The notes beneath the pieces are model-generated. The model saw only the letters and a list, made by a program, of their open reading frames with translations. It made no database searches and had not been told where the DNA came from. Both the position numbers and the translations under genes were made by a program. Of a DNA stretch of 64,000 nt, positions 34,043 through 43,430 are shown piece after piece; position 1 is the first letter of the stretch; each line of letters opens with the position of its first letter. Location of the stretch: assembly GCA_944324495.1 (NCBI GenBank), contig CALUWN010000003.1:84204-148203 (forward strand), read 5' to 3'. The DNA is from an uncultured Mucispirillum sp. (lineage in GTDB: Bacteria > Chrysiogenota > Deferribacteres > Deferribacterales > Mucispirillaceae).

Positions 34043-34777
34043 TTACTTTAAACCATCTCTTTTTTCTCTAGAAGTAACAAGTATATTCATACGTATATCT
34101 TCTTCAAGCATTTCTATGGCATTACGTAACATTATCCGTGGCAGTTTATGGGCATAATCATTTAAAAAGTCAAAATAAATCTTTTCATTATAATTATAAA
34201 TATTTCTAATTGCCCAGCCAGAAGCTCTTAAAACATATTCTTCCTTTTCATTAAGTAGCAGCTTTATAATATTTATTAACATATTACAGTCATCATCTGT
34301 CATATTTTTTTCAGCAAATGTAACAACAGCAAAACGCCTTAAAAGATAGTTTTCATGGCTGGCATAATCATATGTAAATGATAAATTATTAAGTTTACTT
34401 AAAATATTTAGTGCAATTTGGTCTGCCACTGCCCAGTTTATAATAATATTATTTTCAATATATTCTTGAAATAAATTTGGCAAATCAATATTTAACTTTT
34501 CCACATTGTTTTCTAAAAGCATACAGGCTGCTACCTGCTTTTCAAATGCAAGGGATAAAAAAAGACTGTTTATAATATTAAATAAATCATCATTATTTAG
34601 GTTTGCAAACTCATTAATATATTTTCCAAAAAGTGCTTTAAATCTTTTCATAGGTAAGCCGTATATGATTTTTGCATTACCTTTTAAGTAGGTATTAATA
34701 GAAGCAATCTTGCTTACATCTTTATATTTTTCTATAAACTCATTAATTTTTTTCAAATATATTTCTTTTGTATCCAC
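34043..34777 (-). CDS. AlkD-like DNA alkylation repair protein
   Basis: 244 residues, all helical HEAT-like repeats. NWAVADQIALNIL, LRRFAVVTFAEKN, VLRASGWAIRNI and LPRIMLRNAIEML match the DNA alkylation repair (AlkD) family, in which the Trp and Asp of the second repeats face the damaged base. Members remove N3- and N7-alkylpurines without base flipping. It is monocistronic and diverges from the ROK gene. Activity is inferred from family only. Confidence 0.85.
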   Translation of the reverse strand: MDTKEIYLKKINEFIEKYKDVSKIASINTYLKGNAKIIYGLPMKRFKALFGKYINEFANLNNDDLFNIINSLFLSLAFEKQVAACMLLENNVEKLNIDLPNLFQEYIENNIIINWAVADQIALNILSKLNNLSFTYDYASHENYLLRRFAVVTFAEKNMTDDDCNMLINIIKLLLNEKEEYVLRASGWAIRNIYNYNEKIYFDFLNDYAHKLPRIMLRNAIEMLEEDIRMNILVTSREKRDGLK

Positions 34778-34859
34778 TTAGTTATCCTTTTATAATATTT
34801 AATATATCCTAGCATAAAATATAATATTATGATAGATATATATTATAAGGAGTAAATCT

Positions 34860-35747
34860 ATGGAAAAAGTATTATGTTTAGATATTGGCGGCTCATCTAT
34901 AAAAAGTGGGCTTGTGGATATAAGTGGCAATATAACAGATGAAAATAAAAGCGTAATAAAAGAAGAAACATATGAAAGTTTTTTAGAAACAGTTAAAAAT
35001 ATAGTAGATAATTTATCAGAAAAACCAAAAGGCATAGCAGCAGCACTGCCCGGAGGATATGATATAAAAAACGATGCAATATTTGCACCAAACCTGCAAA
35101 TATTAAACGGCAGGCATATAAAAACAGATATAGAAAATATGTGTGGCATAAAAGTATTGGCAGAAAATGATGCAAATTTAGCAGCCTATGGCGAATATGT
35201 TTTTGGTGATAAAAAATCAGTTAATAATATGATATTTTGTACTTTAGGCACAGGTTTTGGTGGTGGTTTAATACTTAATGGCAAACTTTTGCAGTCAGAT
35301 ATTACCCTTTTTGAAGTGGGGCATCTATCAATTAATATAAGGGGCAGAAAATGTGGCTGTGGAAGAAATGGCTGCCTTGATGAATACTGCTCCACATCAG
35401 GTATTATAGAGATATATAAAGAGCTTGGCGGAAGCACAAATGGTATAAACCCATATATATTATCAGAAAAGGCAAAAAATAATGATACATTAGCATTAAA
35501 AACATTTGAAGAATACGGCAGACTGCTTGCCTTTGCCTTTGCAAACTTAGCAGCACTTTTTTGCCCAGAAAAGATTAAATTTGGTGGCGGGCTTTCTGAA
35601 CTTTCAGAATACTATATGGATTGCCTTATAGATGAGTTTGAAAAATTACTTTTTCCAGCATATAAAGGCAGGGTGAAAATAGAGCGTGCAGAGCTTAAAA
35701 ATCAAGCGGGGATGCTTGGTGGTGCTGCTTTATTCTTTGGGCTTTAG
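34860..35747 (+). CDS. ROK-family sugar kinase
   Basis: 295 residues. LCLDIGGSSIKSGLVD is the N-terminal phosphate-1 motif, AENDANLAAYGE holds the catalytic Asp, GTGFGGGLILNG is phosphate-2, and CGCGRNGCLDEYCS is the ROK zinc motif (CxCGxxGC). No DNA-binding N-terminus is present, so it is a kinase rather than a repressor. Glucose or an N-acyl-hexosamine are the usual substrates. AAGGAG sits before the ATG. It converges with truA, 4 bases apart. Confidence 0.9.
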   Translation: MEKVLCLDIGGSSIKSGLVDISGNITDENKSVIKEETYESFLETVKNIVDNLSEKPKGIAAALPGGYDIKNDAIFAPNLQILNGRHIKTDIENMCGIKVLAENDANLAAYGEYVFGDKKSVNNMIFCTLGTGFGGGLILNGKLLQSDITLFEVGHLSINIRGRKCGCGRNGCLDEYCSTSGIIEIYKELGGSTNGINPYILSEKAKNNDTLALKTFEEYGRLLAFAFANLAALFCPEKIKFGGGLSELSEYYMDCLIDEFEKLLFPAYKGRVKIERAELKNQAGMLGGAALFFGL

Positions 35748-35751
35748 AAAT

Positions 35752-36549
35752 TTATATTCTATATTTTTCAGGTATTCCTTTAAGACCTGCAATATTATCA
35801 TTGTTATAATAAGCTGCATACTGGTAAAGCCCATAGGCTGGGGCAGTTGGGCCTGCTGCTCGTCTGTCCTTTTTCTCAAAAATTTCTAAAATATAATCAT
35901 CATGAATATTATCTTTTAGTATTTTAAGGGATGAGCCTATTATAATGCGTACCATATTATGTAAAAACCCACTGGCATTTATAAATATGGAAATATTTTC
36001 CCCATTATTTTCTGCCTTAATAAAATTAATGGTGCGTATGGTATTTTCTTTTTTAGTCTTTTTTACGCAAAATGATGTAAAATCATGAGTGCCTTGAAAG
36101 TATGATAAAATAGAAGAAAGCTTTTCCATATCAATTTTACTTCTAATCCATAAGGCACGGTTAATTAAAAATGGGTTATGAATTGGGCTGTTTACTATTT
36201 TATATAAGTAAGTTTTAGATTTAATAGATTTTCCAGAATGAAAATCTTTTTTTACATCTATAATATCAAGTATGGCAATATCTTTAGGAAGTATGGCATT
36301 TAATGCACGCATTAAATTTTCATTTGTAAAAAATTTATTTGCACTAAAATTAAAAACCTGCCCTAAAGCATGAACTTGAGTATCTGTTCTGCCACTGCCT
36401 GCAATTAATATGGTGCTGTCATATATTTTTGAAAGTGCCTGCTCTATAATATTTTGGATACCAACAGCATTTTTTTGACGCTGCCAGCCATTATAATTAT
36501 CACCACAGTACGTGCATAAGCACGCTTTATAATATAATTGTTCCTGCAT
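35752..36549 (-). CDS. truA: tRNA pseudouridine(38-40) synthase
   Basis: 265 residues from ATG 36549, which has GGGG five bases upstream; a longer in-frame start at 36576 lies deeper in ecfT. The catalytic Asp is in GSGRTDTQVHALGQV, with YNGWQRQ at the N-terminus and SFLHNMVR-type sequence (GFLHNMVRIIIG) near the end. It modifies the anticodon arm of many tRNAs. The start overlaps the ecfT 3' end by 23 bases. Confidence 0.95.
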   Translation of the reverse strand: MQEQLYYKACLCTYCGDNYNGWQRQKNAVGIQNIIEQALSKIYDSTILIAGSGRTDTQVHALGQVFNFSANKFFTNENLMRALNAILPKDIAILDIIDVKKDFHSGKSIKSKTYLYKIVNSPIHNPFLINRALWIRSKIDMEKLSSILSYFQGTHDFTSFCVKKTKKENTIRTINFIKAENNGENISIFINASGFLHNMVRIIIGSSLKILKDNIHDDYILEIFEKKDRRAAGPTAPAYGLYQYAAYYNNDNIAGLKGIPEKYRI

Positions 36550-37318
36550 ATATTCCCCAAATAGCAGCTGCAACAATAAATAGAAATGAAATATCTTTCA
36601 TATTAATTTTATTTAAGGTTAATACATCACCAATATTTTGCCTGTAAAGGGCAGTAATGGAAAGCTGTTCTGCATAATGAAAAACTCGTACAAAAAGTGG
36701 CACAATAAAAGAATCAAGGTTAAAAATAAACTTTAATTTTTCTTTAAAAGTAACATCTGTTATCCACACGCCACGAAGTTTTTGGGCTGTTATTATTTTT
36801 GATGATTCTTCAAATAAAAGCGGCATAAATCTTATGGCAATAAGCATAGAAAGCCCAATATTTTCCACATTTATTTTAAATATTTTTAATGGTTTTATAA
36901 ATACATAAAGGGATTTTGCAATTTCAGAAGGTGAAGAAGTAAGTGATAAAATAGATGAAAACCCCACAAGCAGTACAAATTGATATACTCCTAATAATGC
37001 ATTAATTAAAGCATCTTTTGTAAAATAAATGGAAAAATTACCCTGCTCTCCAAAAAATAAAAGAGTAGTAAATATAAAAATATATAATATTTTAAATGAT
37101 TTAATGGAATATAATAAGGGTATAAATAGTCTACCTGAAAGTATAACTAATATAATAAGTAATAAAGTAAGCAGAGCAAAAGATATAATATTTTTACCAA
37201 AATAAAATACAGCACCAGCAGCTAAAGCTGTAGCAATAAGCTTAATAAGCGGGTTAATAGTATGTATTAATGAGGGGGTTTCCTGCTGGATATATCTGCC
37301 AAAATAAAAACGGTTCAT
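36527..37318 (-). CDS. ecfT: ECF transporter transmembrane component EcfT
   Basis: 263 residues with about five membrane helices. HTINPLIKLIATALAAGAVF near the start and the cytoplasmic coupling motif AQKLRGVW match EcfT (CbiQ) proteins, which link a substrate-specific S component to two ATPases. Neither the ATPases nor an S component is in the window, so the vitamin or metal carried is unknown. The end overlaps truA. A terminator at 37325 separates its start from tatA. Confidence 0.85.
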   Translation of the reverse strand: MNRFYFGRYIQQETPSLIHTINPLIKLIATALAAGAVFYFGKNIISFALLTLLLIILVILSGRLFIPLLYSIKSFKILYIFIFTTLLFFGEQGNFSIYFTKDALINALLGVYQFVLLVGFSSILSLTSSPSEIAKSLYVFIKPLKIFKINVENIGLSMLIAIRFMPLLFEESSKIITAQKLRGVWITDVTFKEKLKFIFNLDSFIVPLFVRVFHYAEQLSITALYRQNIGDVLTLNKINMKDISFLFIVAAAIWGIYAGTIIL

Positions 37319-37324
37319 AGCTTT

Positions 37325-37347
37325 AAAAGGCGGTTAAAATAACCGCC
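37325..37347 (-). terminator. Terminator after the lnt-tatA group
   Basis: On the minus strand GGCGGTTA (37347-37340) pairs with TAACCGCC (37336-37329), loop of three, then TTTT. It lies 27 bases past the tatA stop and directly before the ecfT ATG. Confidence 0.8.
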
Positions 37348-37373
37348 ATTATATATTACTTAATCTAAGAATA

Positions 37374-37604
37374 TTATGCATCCTTTTTTTCTTCAGAACG
37401 AACGTCAGTTTTAGAAACATCTTCGCTTTTTTTAGAAGCAATAGGAGTAATATCTGTTGCATCATCAACATCGTTAACAGATTTTTTGAAATTTCTAAGT
37501 GCTTCGCCCATACCTTTACCTATTTGAGGTAATTTTTTTGTCCCAAAAAGTAAAACTAATACTGCAAGTATAATAATAACCTGCCAAGGTCCTATGCTGC
37601 CCAT
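37374..37604 (-). CDS. tatA: Twin-arginine translocation protein TatA
   Basis: 76 residues: short periplasmic start, a single membrane helix (WQVIIILAVLVLLFG), the hinge FGTKKLPQIGKGMGEALRNF with the FGxxxLP signature, then a charged tail. It forms the pore-like part of the Tat system for folded proteins. GGAGG lies nine bases before the ATG, inside the end of the preceding small gene, so the two are coupled. TatC is not in the window. Confidence 0.94.
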   Translation of the reverse strand: MGSIGPWQVIIILAVLVLLFGTKKLPQIGKGMGEALRNFKKSVNDVDDATDITPIASKKSEDVSKTDVRSEEKKDA

Positions 37605-37790
37605 TTATTTATCCTCCGTCTTTTTATGAGTAACTGCACCACGCAGTATAACAAGTAACTTATTAATAACAGATAAAACTAAAATATTAAAGTATTTTTT
37701 TTCGCTAAACCAAAAAGAATATACTAATATAATAGTAATAAATAAAATTTCCACAAGATTTAAGTTTAATAATATGTAGTTATTTTCCAT
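37605..37790 (-). CDS. Small membrane protein between lnt and tatA
   Basis: 61 residues with one hydrophobic stretch (VEILFITIILVYSFWF) and a possible second (FNILVLSVINKLLVIL), then a basic tail. No family is recognised. Its start overlaps the lnt end by 11 bases and its stop touches the tatA ATG, so it is embedded in a coupled operon, which supports it as a real gene. Its last codons contain the tatA ribosome site. Confidence 0.6.
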   Translation of the reverse strand: MENNYILLNLNLVEILFITIILVYSFWFSEKKYFNILVLSVINKLLVILRGAVTHKKTEDK

Positions 37791-39297
37791 TTTTTTCTTT
37801 CTTTCTTAATCTATCTGCTCTTAATCGATAATAAAGCAAAGGAATAATAAAAGCAATCCAAATATTGCTGTATTTTGCAAAAAATGTATTATATTCAGAA
37901 AGTGGCACATTATATATTAATACTGCAGGCATTTGCCTCTCTTCCATTAAAGGTATTTCCCCATTAGGTAAAATAAATGCACTGATGCCGTCCTGAGTGG
38001 CTCTTGCTACGGCTCTGCCATATTCTACAGCACGTATAGTATCAACTGCTAAATGCTGCATACGCCCTTGGTTTTTACCAAACCACGTATCATTAGATAT
38101 TATAACTAATAAATTAGCACCAAGAGCTACACTGTCATTAACAAGTGTAGAAAAAGCACTTTCAAAGCAAATAACAGGGGCAGCCTTAATATTACCAGAT
38201 GTAAGTATGGCAGCATTATTTCCCGGGCTAAACATTGAGCCTTTCCCAAAGAAAAATTCTTTTACTGGGCGAAGCAGGTTTTCAAATGGAAAATATTCTC
38301 CAAAAGGGGTTAAGTGCCTTTTATCATAATATGTTTGAGTGTGGTTATCTAAAAGGACCATGGTATTAAAAAGTTTGCTTTCATTATCTACCATAATTCT
38401 TCTAGTAGCACCGAAAATAATAGGTGTTTTTTCAGAAACTTTATTTAAAAAGTTCATTAAAAACTCAGTTTTTAATATGTTTACAGGGTATGAGCTTTCA
38501 GGAAGCACTATCATATCTACATTTTTATTATAAGCATCCATTATTTGAATATTTATATTGTTTGAGACATTGAGCCACTTATCATTATCCCATTTATCTT
38601 CTTGATTATACCCTGTTTGGATAACAGCTATTTTTTTATATTCACTATATTCTATTGGGTTAACTGCTCTATATATCCCCGGAAGTAACATTATTAATAT
38701 AACAGCAAATGGTAGTATAATATTTTTTTTAGTTTTAAAATCAGTAATTAAATAAAATAAAAGTACATTAATAACCATAATAAGAAAAGAAAGCCCATAC
38801 TCACCAAATACAGATACAGATTGGAGTATAAGTGTATTTTTATACTGAGATTGGGCAAGGTTAAGCCAAGGCACGCCACCAAAAAATACTTTCCCTTTAA
38901 CTGCTTCTAAAAGTATAAATAGTAATGATATAATACAAGGATTTTTGCTTATGCGTGCAAATACATAAGTAAATGGCACAATAAAAAATAATGCACCAAG
39001 TGATGATATAAATATAAGCAACGCAAGAGCTGCAATTAATGGAGCACCACCAAAATAGCCAAAAGTTATCATCATCCACGAAAGGCAGATGCTAAAATAT
39101 AAAAACCCAGTAATAAACCCTAAAAGTACAGGGTGATTTTTTTCAACACTTAATGCAAAAAATAAAGGGATAAAAGCAAAAAAAACTGTAAAAGAAACCC
39201 CAAACCCAGCAGTTGACATTATAAGCAAAAGGGCAGTTGTAACAGCAAATAAAATTTGAATATATAACTTATTTAAAATATTTATAGGCATAACCAT
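37780..39297 (-). CDS. lnt: Apolipoprotein N-acyltransferase
   Basis: Inner-membrane enzyme that adds the third acyl chain to lipoproteins. 505 residues: N-terminal half with six or more membrane helices, then a nitrilase-like periplasmic domain with the catalytic Glu in VLPESSYP (~265), Lys in KRHLTPFGEYFPFE and Cys in VICFESAF. A final helix (IWIAFIIPLLYY) closes it. Presence implies a full triacyl lipoprotein pathway, consistent with the RlpA lipoprotein. Confidence 0.95.
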   Translation of the reverse strand: MVMPINILNKLYIQILFAVTTALLLIMSTAGFGVSFTVFFAFIPLFFALSVEKNHPVLLGFITGFLYFSICLSWMMITFGYFGGAPLIAALALLIFISSLGALFFIVPFTYVFARISKNPCIISLLFILLEAVKGKVFFGGVPWLNLAQSQYKNTLILQSVSVFGEYGLSFLIMVINVLLFYLITDFKTKKNIILPFAVILIMLLPGIYRAVNPIEYSEYKKIAVIQTGYNQEDKWDNDKWLNVSNNINIQIMDAYNKNVDMIVLPESSYPVNILKTEFLMNFLNKVSEKTPIIFGATRRIMVDNESKLFNTMVLLDNHTQTYYDKRHLTPFGEYFPFENLLRPVKEFFFGKGSMFSPGNNAAILTSGNIKAAPVICFESAFSTLVNDSVALGANLLVIISNDTWFGKNQGRMQHLAVDTIRAVEYGRAVARATQDGISAFILPNGEIPLMEERQMPAVLIYNVPLSEYNTFFAKYSNIWIAFIIPLLYYRLRADRLRKKEKNGK

Positions 39298-39432
39298 ATA
39301 ATATTCACCAGTATTTCAATATTTTAAAGTAATAATATATATTATTTTACTTCATAAGAAAAGGAAAAATTAAATATTATGGCGATATTGTGATATGAAA
39401 CAAGTTTATGCTTGAAAAATCAAAAATATATC

Positions 39433-39461
39433 TTGACAAAGCTGAAAAAATATATTAATAA
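39433..39461 (+). promoter_or_regulatory. Sigma-70-type promoter for the tRNA cluster
   Basis: TTGACA at 39433-39438 and TAATAA at 39456-39461, 17 bases apart, about 40 bases before tRNA-His. The -35 box is perfect, the -10 moderate. Confidence 0.55.
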
Positions 39462-39501
39462 ATCTAACTCAAATAAGTAGCATACTTATTTGTATAAATA
39501 T

Positions 39502-39575
39502 GGTGGATGTAGCTCAGTTGGTAGAGTCCAGGATTGTGGCTCCTGTTGTCGCGGGTTCGAGCCCCGTCATCCACC
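39502..39575 (+). tRNA. tRNA-His (GTG)
   Basis: Acceptor GTGGATG pairs with CATCCAC; the extra 5' G at 39502 opposite discriminator C 39575 is the tRNA-His hallmark. Anticodon loop TTGTGGC gives GTG. TTCGAGC T-loop is present. CCA is not encoded. First of three tRNAs. Confidence 0.93.
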
Positions 39576-39591
39576 CTTTAAATATTAACTT

Positions 39592-39672
39592 GCGGATGTG
39601 GCGGAATTGGTAGACGCGCTAGACTTAGGATCTAGTGTCTTCGGCGTGGGGGTTCGAGTCCCTTCATCCGCA
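39592..39672 (+). tRNA. tRNA-Leu (TAG)
   Basis: Acceptor GCGGATG pairs with CATCCGC, discriminator A. Anticodon stem CTAGA/TCTAG with loop CTTAGGA gives TAG. A long variable arm is present (TGTCTTCGGCGT region). CCA is not encoded. Confidence 0.93.
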
Positions 39673-39697
39673 TAACAATTTAGTCACTTCCAAGTAT

Positions 39698-39770
39698 GCG
39701 GGTGTAGCTCAGTTGGTAGAGCGTGACCTTGCCAAGGTTGAGGTCGCGGGTTCGAGTCCCGTCACCCGCT
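39698..39770 (+). tRNA. tRNA-Gly (GCC)
   Basis: Acceptor GCGGGTG pairs with CACCCGC, discriminator T. The anticodon loop is TTGCCAA, giving GCC. CCA is not encoded; a run of eight T starts at the discriminator and may end the transcript. Confidence 0.93.
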
Positions 39771-39837
39771 TTTTTTTGCCTGATATTCATTATAATATAC
39801 ATTATACATAAATAGATTTAGAGTTTAAGGAGTCCTT

Positions 39838-41328
39838 ATGAAAGTTCAAGTCAACGATGCAGAACATTCTCAAAAAGAGCTGGTAGTTGAAATACCTTAT
39901 GAAGTTTTTAAAGAGGCAGCAGATAAAGAATTAGATGCACTGCTTCCAAAAGCAAAAATCCACGGCTTTCGTACGGGTAAAGCACCTAGGCAAGTGGTTA
40001 GAAAACAATTTTCTCACCAAATAAGATCACAAGCTATTGAAAAAGTAATAAATGAAGCAGTTCAAGACGCTATGTCATCAAATAATATTGTGCCTATATC
40101 CCAAGCACATATTTCTGATGTAGTATTTGAAGATGACAAACCTATTACTTTTACAGCACGTGTGGATGTTTTCCCAACATTAAATTTAAGCAAATACAAA
40201 GATTTTTCATTCAAAAAAATAGATGTAGAAATAACTGATAAAGATATTGATGAAGCACTTGTTTCACTTCAAGAACGTGATATGACTTATGAACCTGTTG
40301 AAAATAGGGACAGTATTATTTCTGGTGATGTTGCTGTTATTGATTTTGAAGGTAAAAAAGATGGCGTTGCTTTTGAAGGCGGCACAGCTAAAGGCTATTC
40401 TTTAAATATCGGCAGCGGCCAGTTTATTCCGGGTTTTGAAGATGGCGTTATCGGTATGAAAAAAGGCGAAACAAAAGATTTAAACCTTACTTTCCCTAAA
40501 GAATACAATAATGCAGAATTAGCTGGAAAAGATGTTGTATTTACTGTAACAGTACAGGAAATCAAAGAAAAAGTTAAACCAGAATTAAACGATGATTTTG
40601 CACGCGATATAGACCCAAACAGCAAAGGGCTTAATGATTTAAAAGCAAAACTTAAAAAAGGTTTACAGCAGGAAGCTGATAGAGCTACACAAGTAGAAGC
40701 ATTCGGTCAAATATTAGAACAAATCGTTAAAGAAAACCCATTTGATGTGCCATATGCATTTGTTAAAGAGCAAACTGACAGGCTTGCTTATAATGCTATG
40801 AACCAGTTCTACCAAATGGGGTTAAACCCAGAGCAAGTGGGCATCTCTTTTGAAATGATGGCTCAAAGATATATTGACCAAGCTAGAGAGCAGGTTAAAC
40901 AAGCACTTGTTATTAATGAAGTAGCTAAACTTGAAAATATTGTTGTAGAAAATGAAGATATTGATTCATATCTTTCTTTCCATGCAGAACTTCAAGATAA
41001 AACAGTGGCAGACCTTAAAAAAGAGCTTGAAGCACAAATGCAAATGGATGCAGTAAGAAACGAAGTTTTAGGCGATAAAGTTTATAAATATTTAGCAGGC
41101 GTTAATAAAGGCAAAAACTCTAAAATGAGCAAACAGGAATATGAAGCTCATAAACTTGAAGAGCAGGCTAAAAACCAAGCTAAAGCACAAGAAGGCGAAG
41201 AAAAAGAAGAGAAAAAAGAAAAGAAAAAAACAACTGCTAAAAAAGTAGAAAAAGAAGAAAGTGAAGAAAAACCTAAAAAAACTACTGCTAAAAAAACAAC
41301 TAAGAAAAAAGAAAGTGATGTAGAATAG
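39838..41328 (+). CDS. tig: Trigger factor with extended Lys/Glu tail
   Basis: Ribosome-bound chaperone and prolyl isomerase, 496 residues. The ribosome-docking signature GFRTGKAP is at ~43; the FKBP-type domain spans ~150-245 (DVAVIDFEGKKDG, FIPGFEDGVIGMKKGE); the helical C-domain follows to ~425. The last ~65 residues are an unusual run of Lys, Glu, Ala and Thr with KKTTAKK repeats, absent from the common ~430-residue form. AAGGAG precedes the ATG. It leads tig-clpP-clpX-lon, a conserved order. Confidence 0.95.
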   Translation: MKVQVNDAEHSQKELVVEIPYEVFKEAADKELDALLPKAKIHGFRTGKAPRQVVRKQFSHQIRSQAIEKVINEAVQDAMSSNNIVPISQAHISDVVFEDDKPITFTARVDVFPTLNLSKYKDFSFKKIDVEITDKDIDEALVSLQERDMTYEPVENRDSIISGDVAVIDFEGKKDGVAFEGGTAKGYSLNIGSGQFIPGFEDGVIGMKKGETKDLNLTFPKEYNNAELAGKDVVFTVTVQEIKEKVKPELNDDFARDIDPNSKGLNDLKAKLKKGLQQEADRATQVEAFGQILEQIVKENPFDVPYAFVKEQTDRLAYNAMNQFYQMGLNPEQVGISFEMMAQRYIDQAREQVKQALVINEVAKLENIVVENEDIDSYLSFHAELQDKTVADLKKELEAQMQMDAVRNEVLGDKVYKYLAGVNKGKNSKMSKQEYEAHKLEEQAKNQAKAQEGEEKEEKKEKKKTTAKKVEKEESEEKPKKTTAKKTTKKKESDVE

Positions 41329-41340
41329 TTAAGGTGAAAT

Positions 41341-41931
41341 ATGAGTTACTATGTACCATATGTAATAGAGCAGACAGGCAGGGGCGGTGAACGTTCTTAC
41401 GATATTTATTCTCGCCTTTTAAAAGACAGAATTATTTTCTTAGGCACTGAGGTTAATGACCAAGTTGCAAATATTATATGTGCTCAGCTTTTATTTTTAG
41501 AAGCTGATGACCCTGAGAAAGATATTTATTTATACATCAACTCTCCCGGTGGTGTTATCACTTCAGGTATGGCAATATATGATACAATGAACTACATTAA
41601 ACCTGATGTGGCTACAATCTGTTTAGGACAGGCTGCCAGCATGGGTGCATTTTTACTTGCAGCAGGTGCTAAAGGCAAACGTTCAGCAGTGCCAAATGCA
41701 AGAGTAATGATTCACCAGCCATCAGGTGGTTTCAGAGGCCAGGCAACAGATATTTTAATACAAACAAACGAGATAATAAAAACAAAAGAACATTTAAATA
41801 AAATATTATCAGAAAAAACTGGCCAGTCTTATGAAAAAATCGCAGCAGATACTGAGCGTGATTATTTCATGAGTGCAGAAGAAGCAAAAGAATATGGCTT
41901 AATTGATAATGTATTTGAAAAAAGAGCATAA
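41341..41931 (+). CDS. clpP: ATP-dependent Clp protease proteolytic subunit
   Basis: 196 residues. Serine protease with the catalytic Ser in [14 protein letters not shown] (~100) and His in MIHQPSGG (~124), plus the SPGGVITSG oxyanion segment. Forms the two-ring chamber served by ClpX, whose gene follows after a terminator-like hairpin. AAGGTGAA lies just before the ATG. Confidence 0.97.
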   Translation: MSYYVPYVIEQTGRGGERSYDIYSRLLKDRIIFLGTEVNDQVANIICAQLLFLEADDPEKDIYLYINSPGGVITSGMAIYDTMNYIKPDVATICLGQAASMGAFLLAAGAKGKRSAVPNARVMIHQPSGGFRGQATDILIQTNEIIKTKEHLNKILSEKTGQSYEKIAADTERDYFMSAEEAKEYGLIDNVFEKRA

Positions 41932-41954
41932 TTAATTGAACTTTAAATAATTTC

Positions 41955-42004
41955 AGCCACCTTATAATAGAGATAGCAGTATTTCTATTGCAGGTGGCTT
42001 TTTT
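41955..42004 (+). terminator. Terminator between clpP and clpX
   Basis: AGCCACCT (41955-41962) pairs with AGGTGGCT (41992-41999) enclosing a second paired region (AATAGA/TCTATT), followed by TTTTT. clpX must therefore have its own promoter in the ~125 bases that follow, or depend on readthrough. Confidence 0.8.
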
Positions 42005-42129
42005 GCTAAATATATATTAATAATGTGTATAACATATAATCTCTTATTGCATTATTTGAACTATATACTATACTATTTATGATATAGATTTGGAAATAGT
42101 ACAAATTGTAATATATTACGGAGGATGTA

Positions 42130-43410
42130 ATGTCTAAAATAGAAGATGACGTTCATTGTTCATTTTGTAATAAAGGGCGTGATGAAGCAAAGCAGTTAAT
42201 TGCAGGGTTACAGGAAGGCACATATATATGTAATGACTGTGTTGCATTATGCCAAGAGCTGATTATAGAAAAATCAGCAGATGAAGTAGAAGAATTTGCA
42301 GAACTTCCTACTCCGGAAGAAATACATAAAAAATTAAATGAATATGTAATAGGTCAAGATGAAGCGAAAAAAATATTAAGTGTAGCAGTTTATAACCATT
42401 ATAAACGCATACAGTATGCTTCAAAAAGTGATGTAGAGCTTGAAAAAAGTAATATTTTATTAATCGGCTCAACAGGTACAGGTAAAACTTTACTAGCACG
42501 CACTCTTGCAAGGCTTTTAAATGTGCCTTTTGCTATTGCTGATGCTACCACATTAACAGAAGCAGGTTATGTTGGTGAAGATGTAGAAAATGTAGTATTA
42601 AAACTTTTACAAAATGCAGATTTTAATGTGGAAATGGCAGAACGCGGTATTATATTTATTGATGAGATAGATAAAATATCTAAAAAAGGCGACAGCCCTT
42701 CCATTACGCGAGATGTATCTGGCGAAGGTGTACAGCAGGCACTTTTAAAAATTGTGGAAGGTACAGTGGCAAATATCCCACCTCAGGGTGGAAGAAAACA
42801 TCCACAACAGGAATATATTCAAGTTAATACAACAAATATATTATTTATCTGCGGTGGAGCATTTGACGGTATGGAAGAAATCATCAAACGCAGAATTGGC
42901 AAAAAAACATTAGGTTTTGGTGCTGTGGAAGAGGGCGAAACTAAAAACGCTAAAAATATGAAACGTATGGAGCTTTTAGCAAGATTAGAGCCTGATGATT
43001 TTGTAAAATACGGTCTTATCCCAGAGTTTGTAGGCAGGCTGCCTATTACTGCTGCACTTGATGAGCTTGATGAAGATGCACTGGTGAGAATATTAGTAGA
43101 GCCTCATAATTCACTTGTAAAACAGTATGAAGCTATGCTTAATTTTGATAAGGTAAAATTAACTTTTACAGAAAACGCACTTCATGCAGTAGCAAAACTT
43201 GCCATAAAAAGAAAAACTGGAGCAAGGGGGCTTCGCTCTATTTTAGAAGATGCTATGCTTGATGTAATGTATAAAATACCTTCAGAAGCAGGCAGTATAA
43301 AGGAATGTATTATTAATGAGGAAGTGATTACTGAAGGTGCAGAACCAATTCTTGTAAGAAATGATGAGCTTCCTGTTACACCAGATGGTGATAATAAAGA
43401 AACAGCATAA
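42130..43410 (+). CDS. clpX: Clp protease ATP-binding subunit ClpX
   Basis: 426 residues. The N-terminal zinc domain has the four Cys in CSFCNKG and CNDCVALC; Walker A is [11 protein letters not shown] near 118, Walker [10 protein letters not shown]; pore loop GYVGEDVE is intact, as is the sensor-2 GARGLR. It unfolds substrates for ClpP. GGAGG lies before the ATG. lon follows 20 bases later. Confidence 0.97.
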   Translation: MSKIEDDVHCSFCNKGRDEAKQLIAGLQEGTYICNDCVALCQELIIEKSADEVEEFAELPTPEEIHKKLNEYVIGQDEAKKILSVAVYNHYKRIQYASKSDVELEKSNILLIGSTGTGKTLLARTLARLLNVPFAIADATTLTEAGYVGEDVENVVLKLLQNADFNVEMAERGIIFIDEIDKISKKGDSPSITRDVSGEGVQQALLKIVEGTVANIPPQGGRKHPQQEYIQVNTTNILFICGGAFDGMEEIIKRRIGKKTLGFGAVEEGETKNAKNMKRMELLARLEPDDFVKYGLIPEFVGRLPITAALDELDEDALVRILVEPHNSLVKQYEAMLNFDKVKLTFTENALHAVAKLAIKRKTGARGLRSILEDAMLDVMYKIPSEAGSIKECIINEEVITEGAEPILVRNDELPVTPDGDNKETA

Positions 43411-43430
43411 AAAAAGTTTAAGGGTTTATA

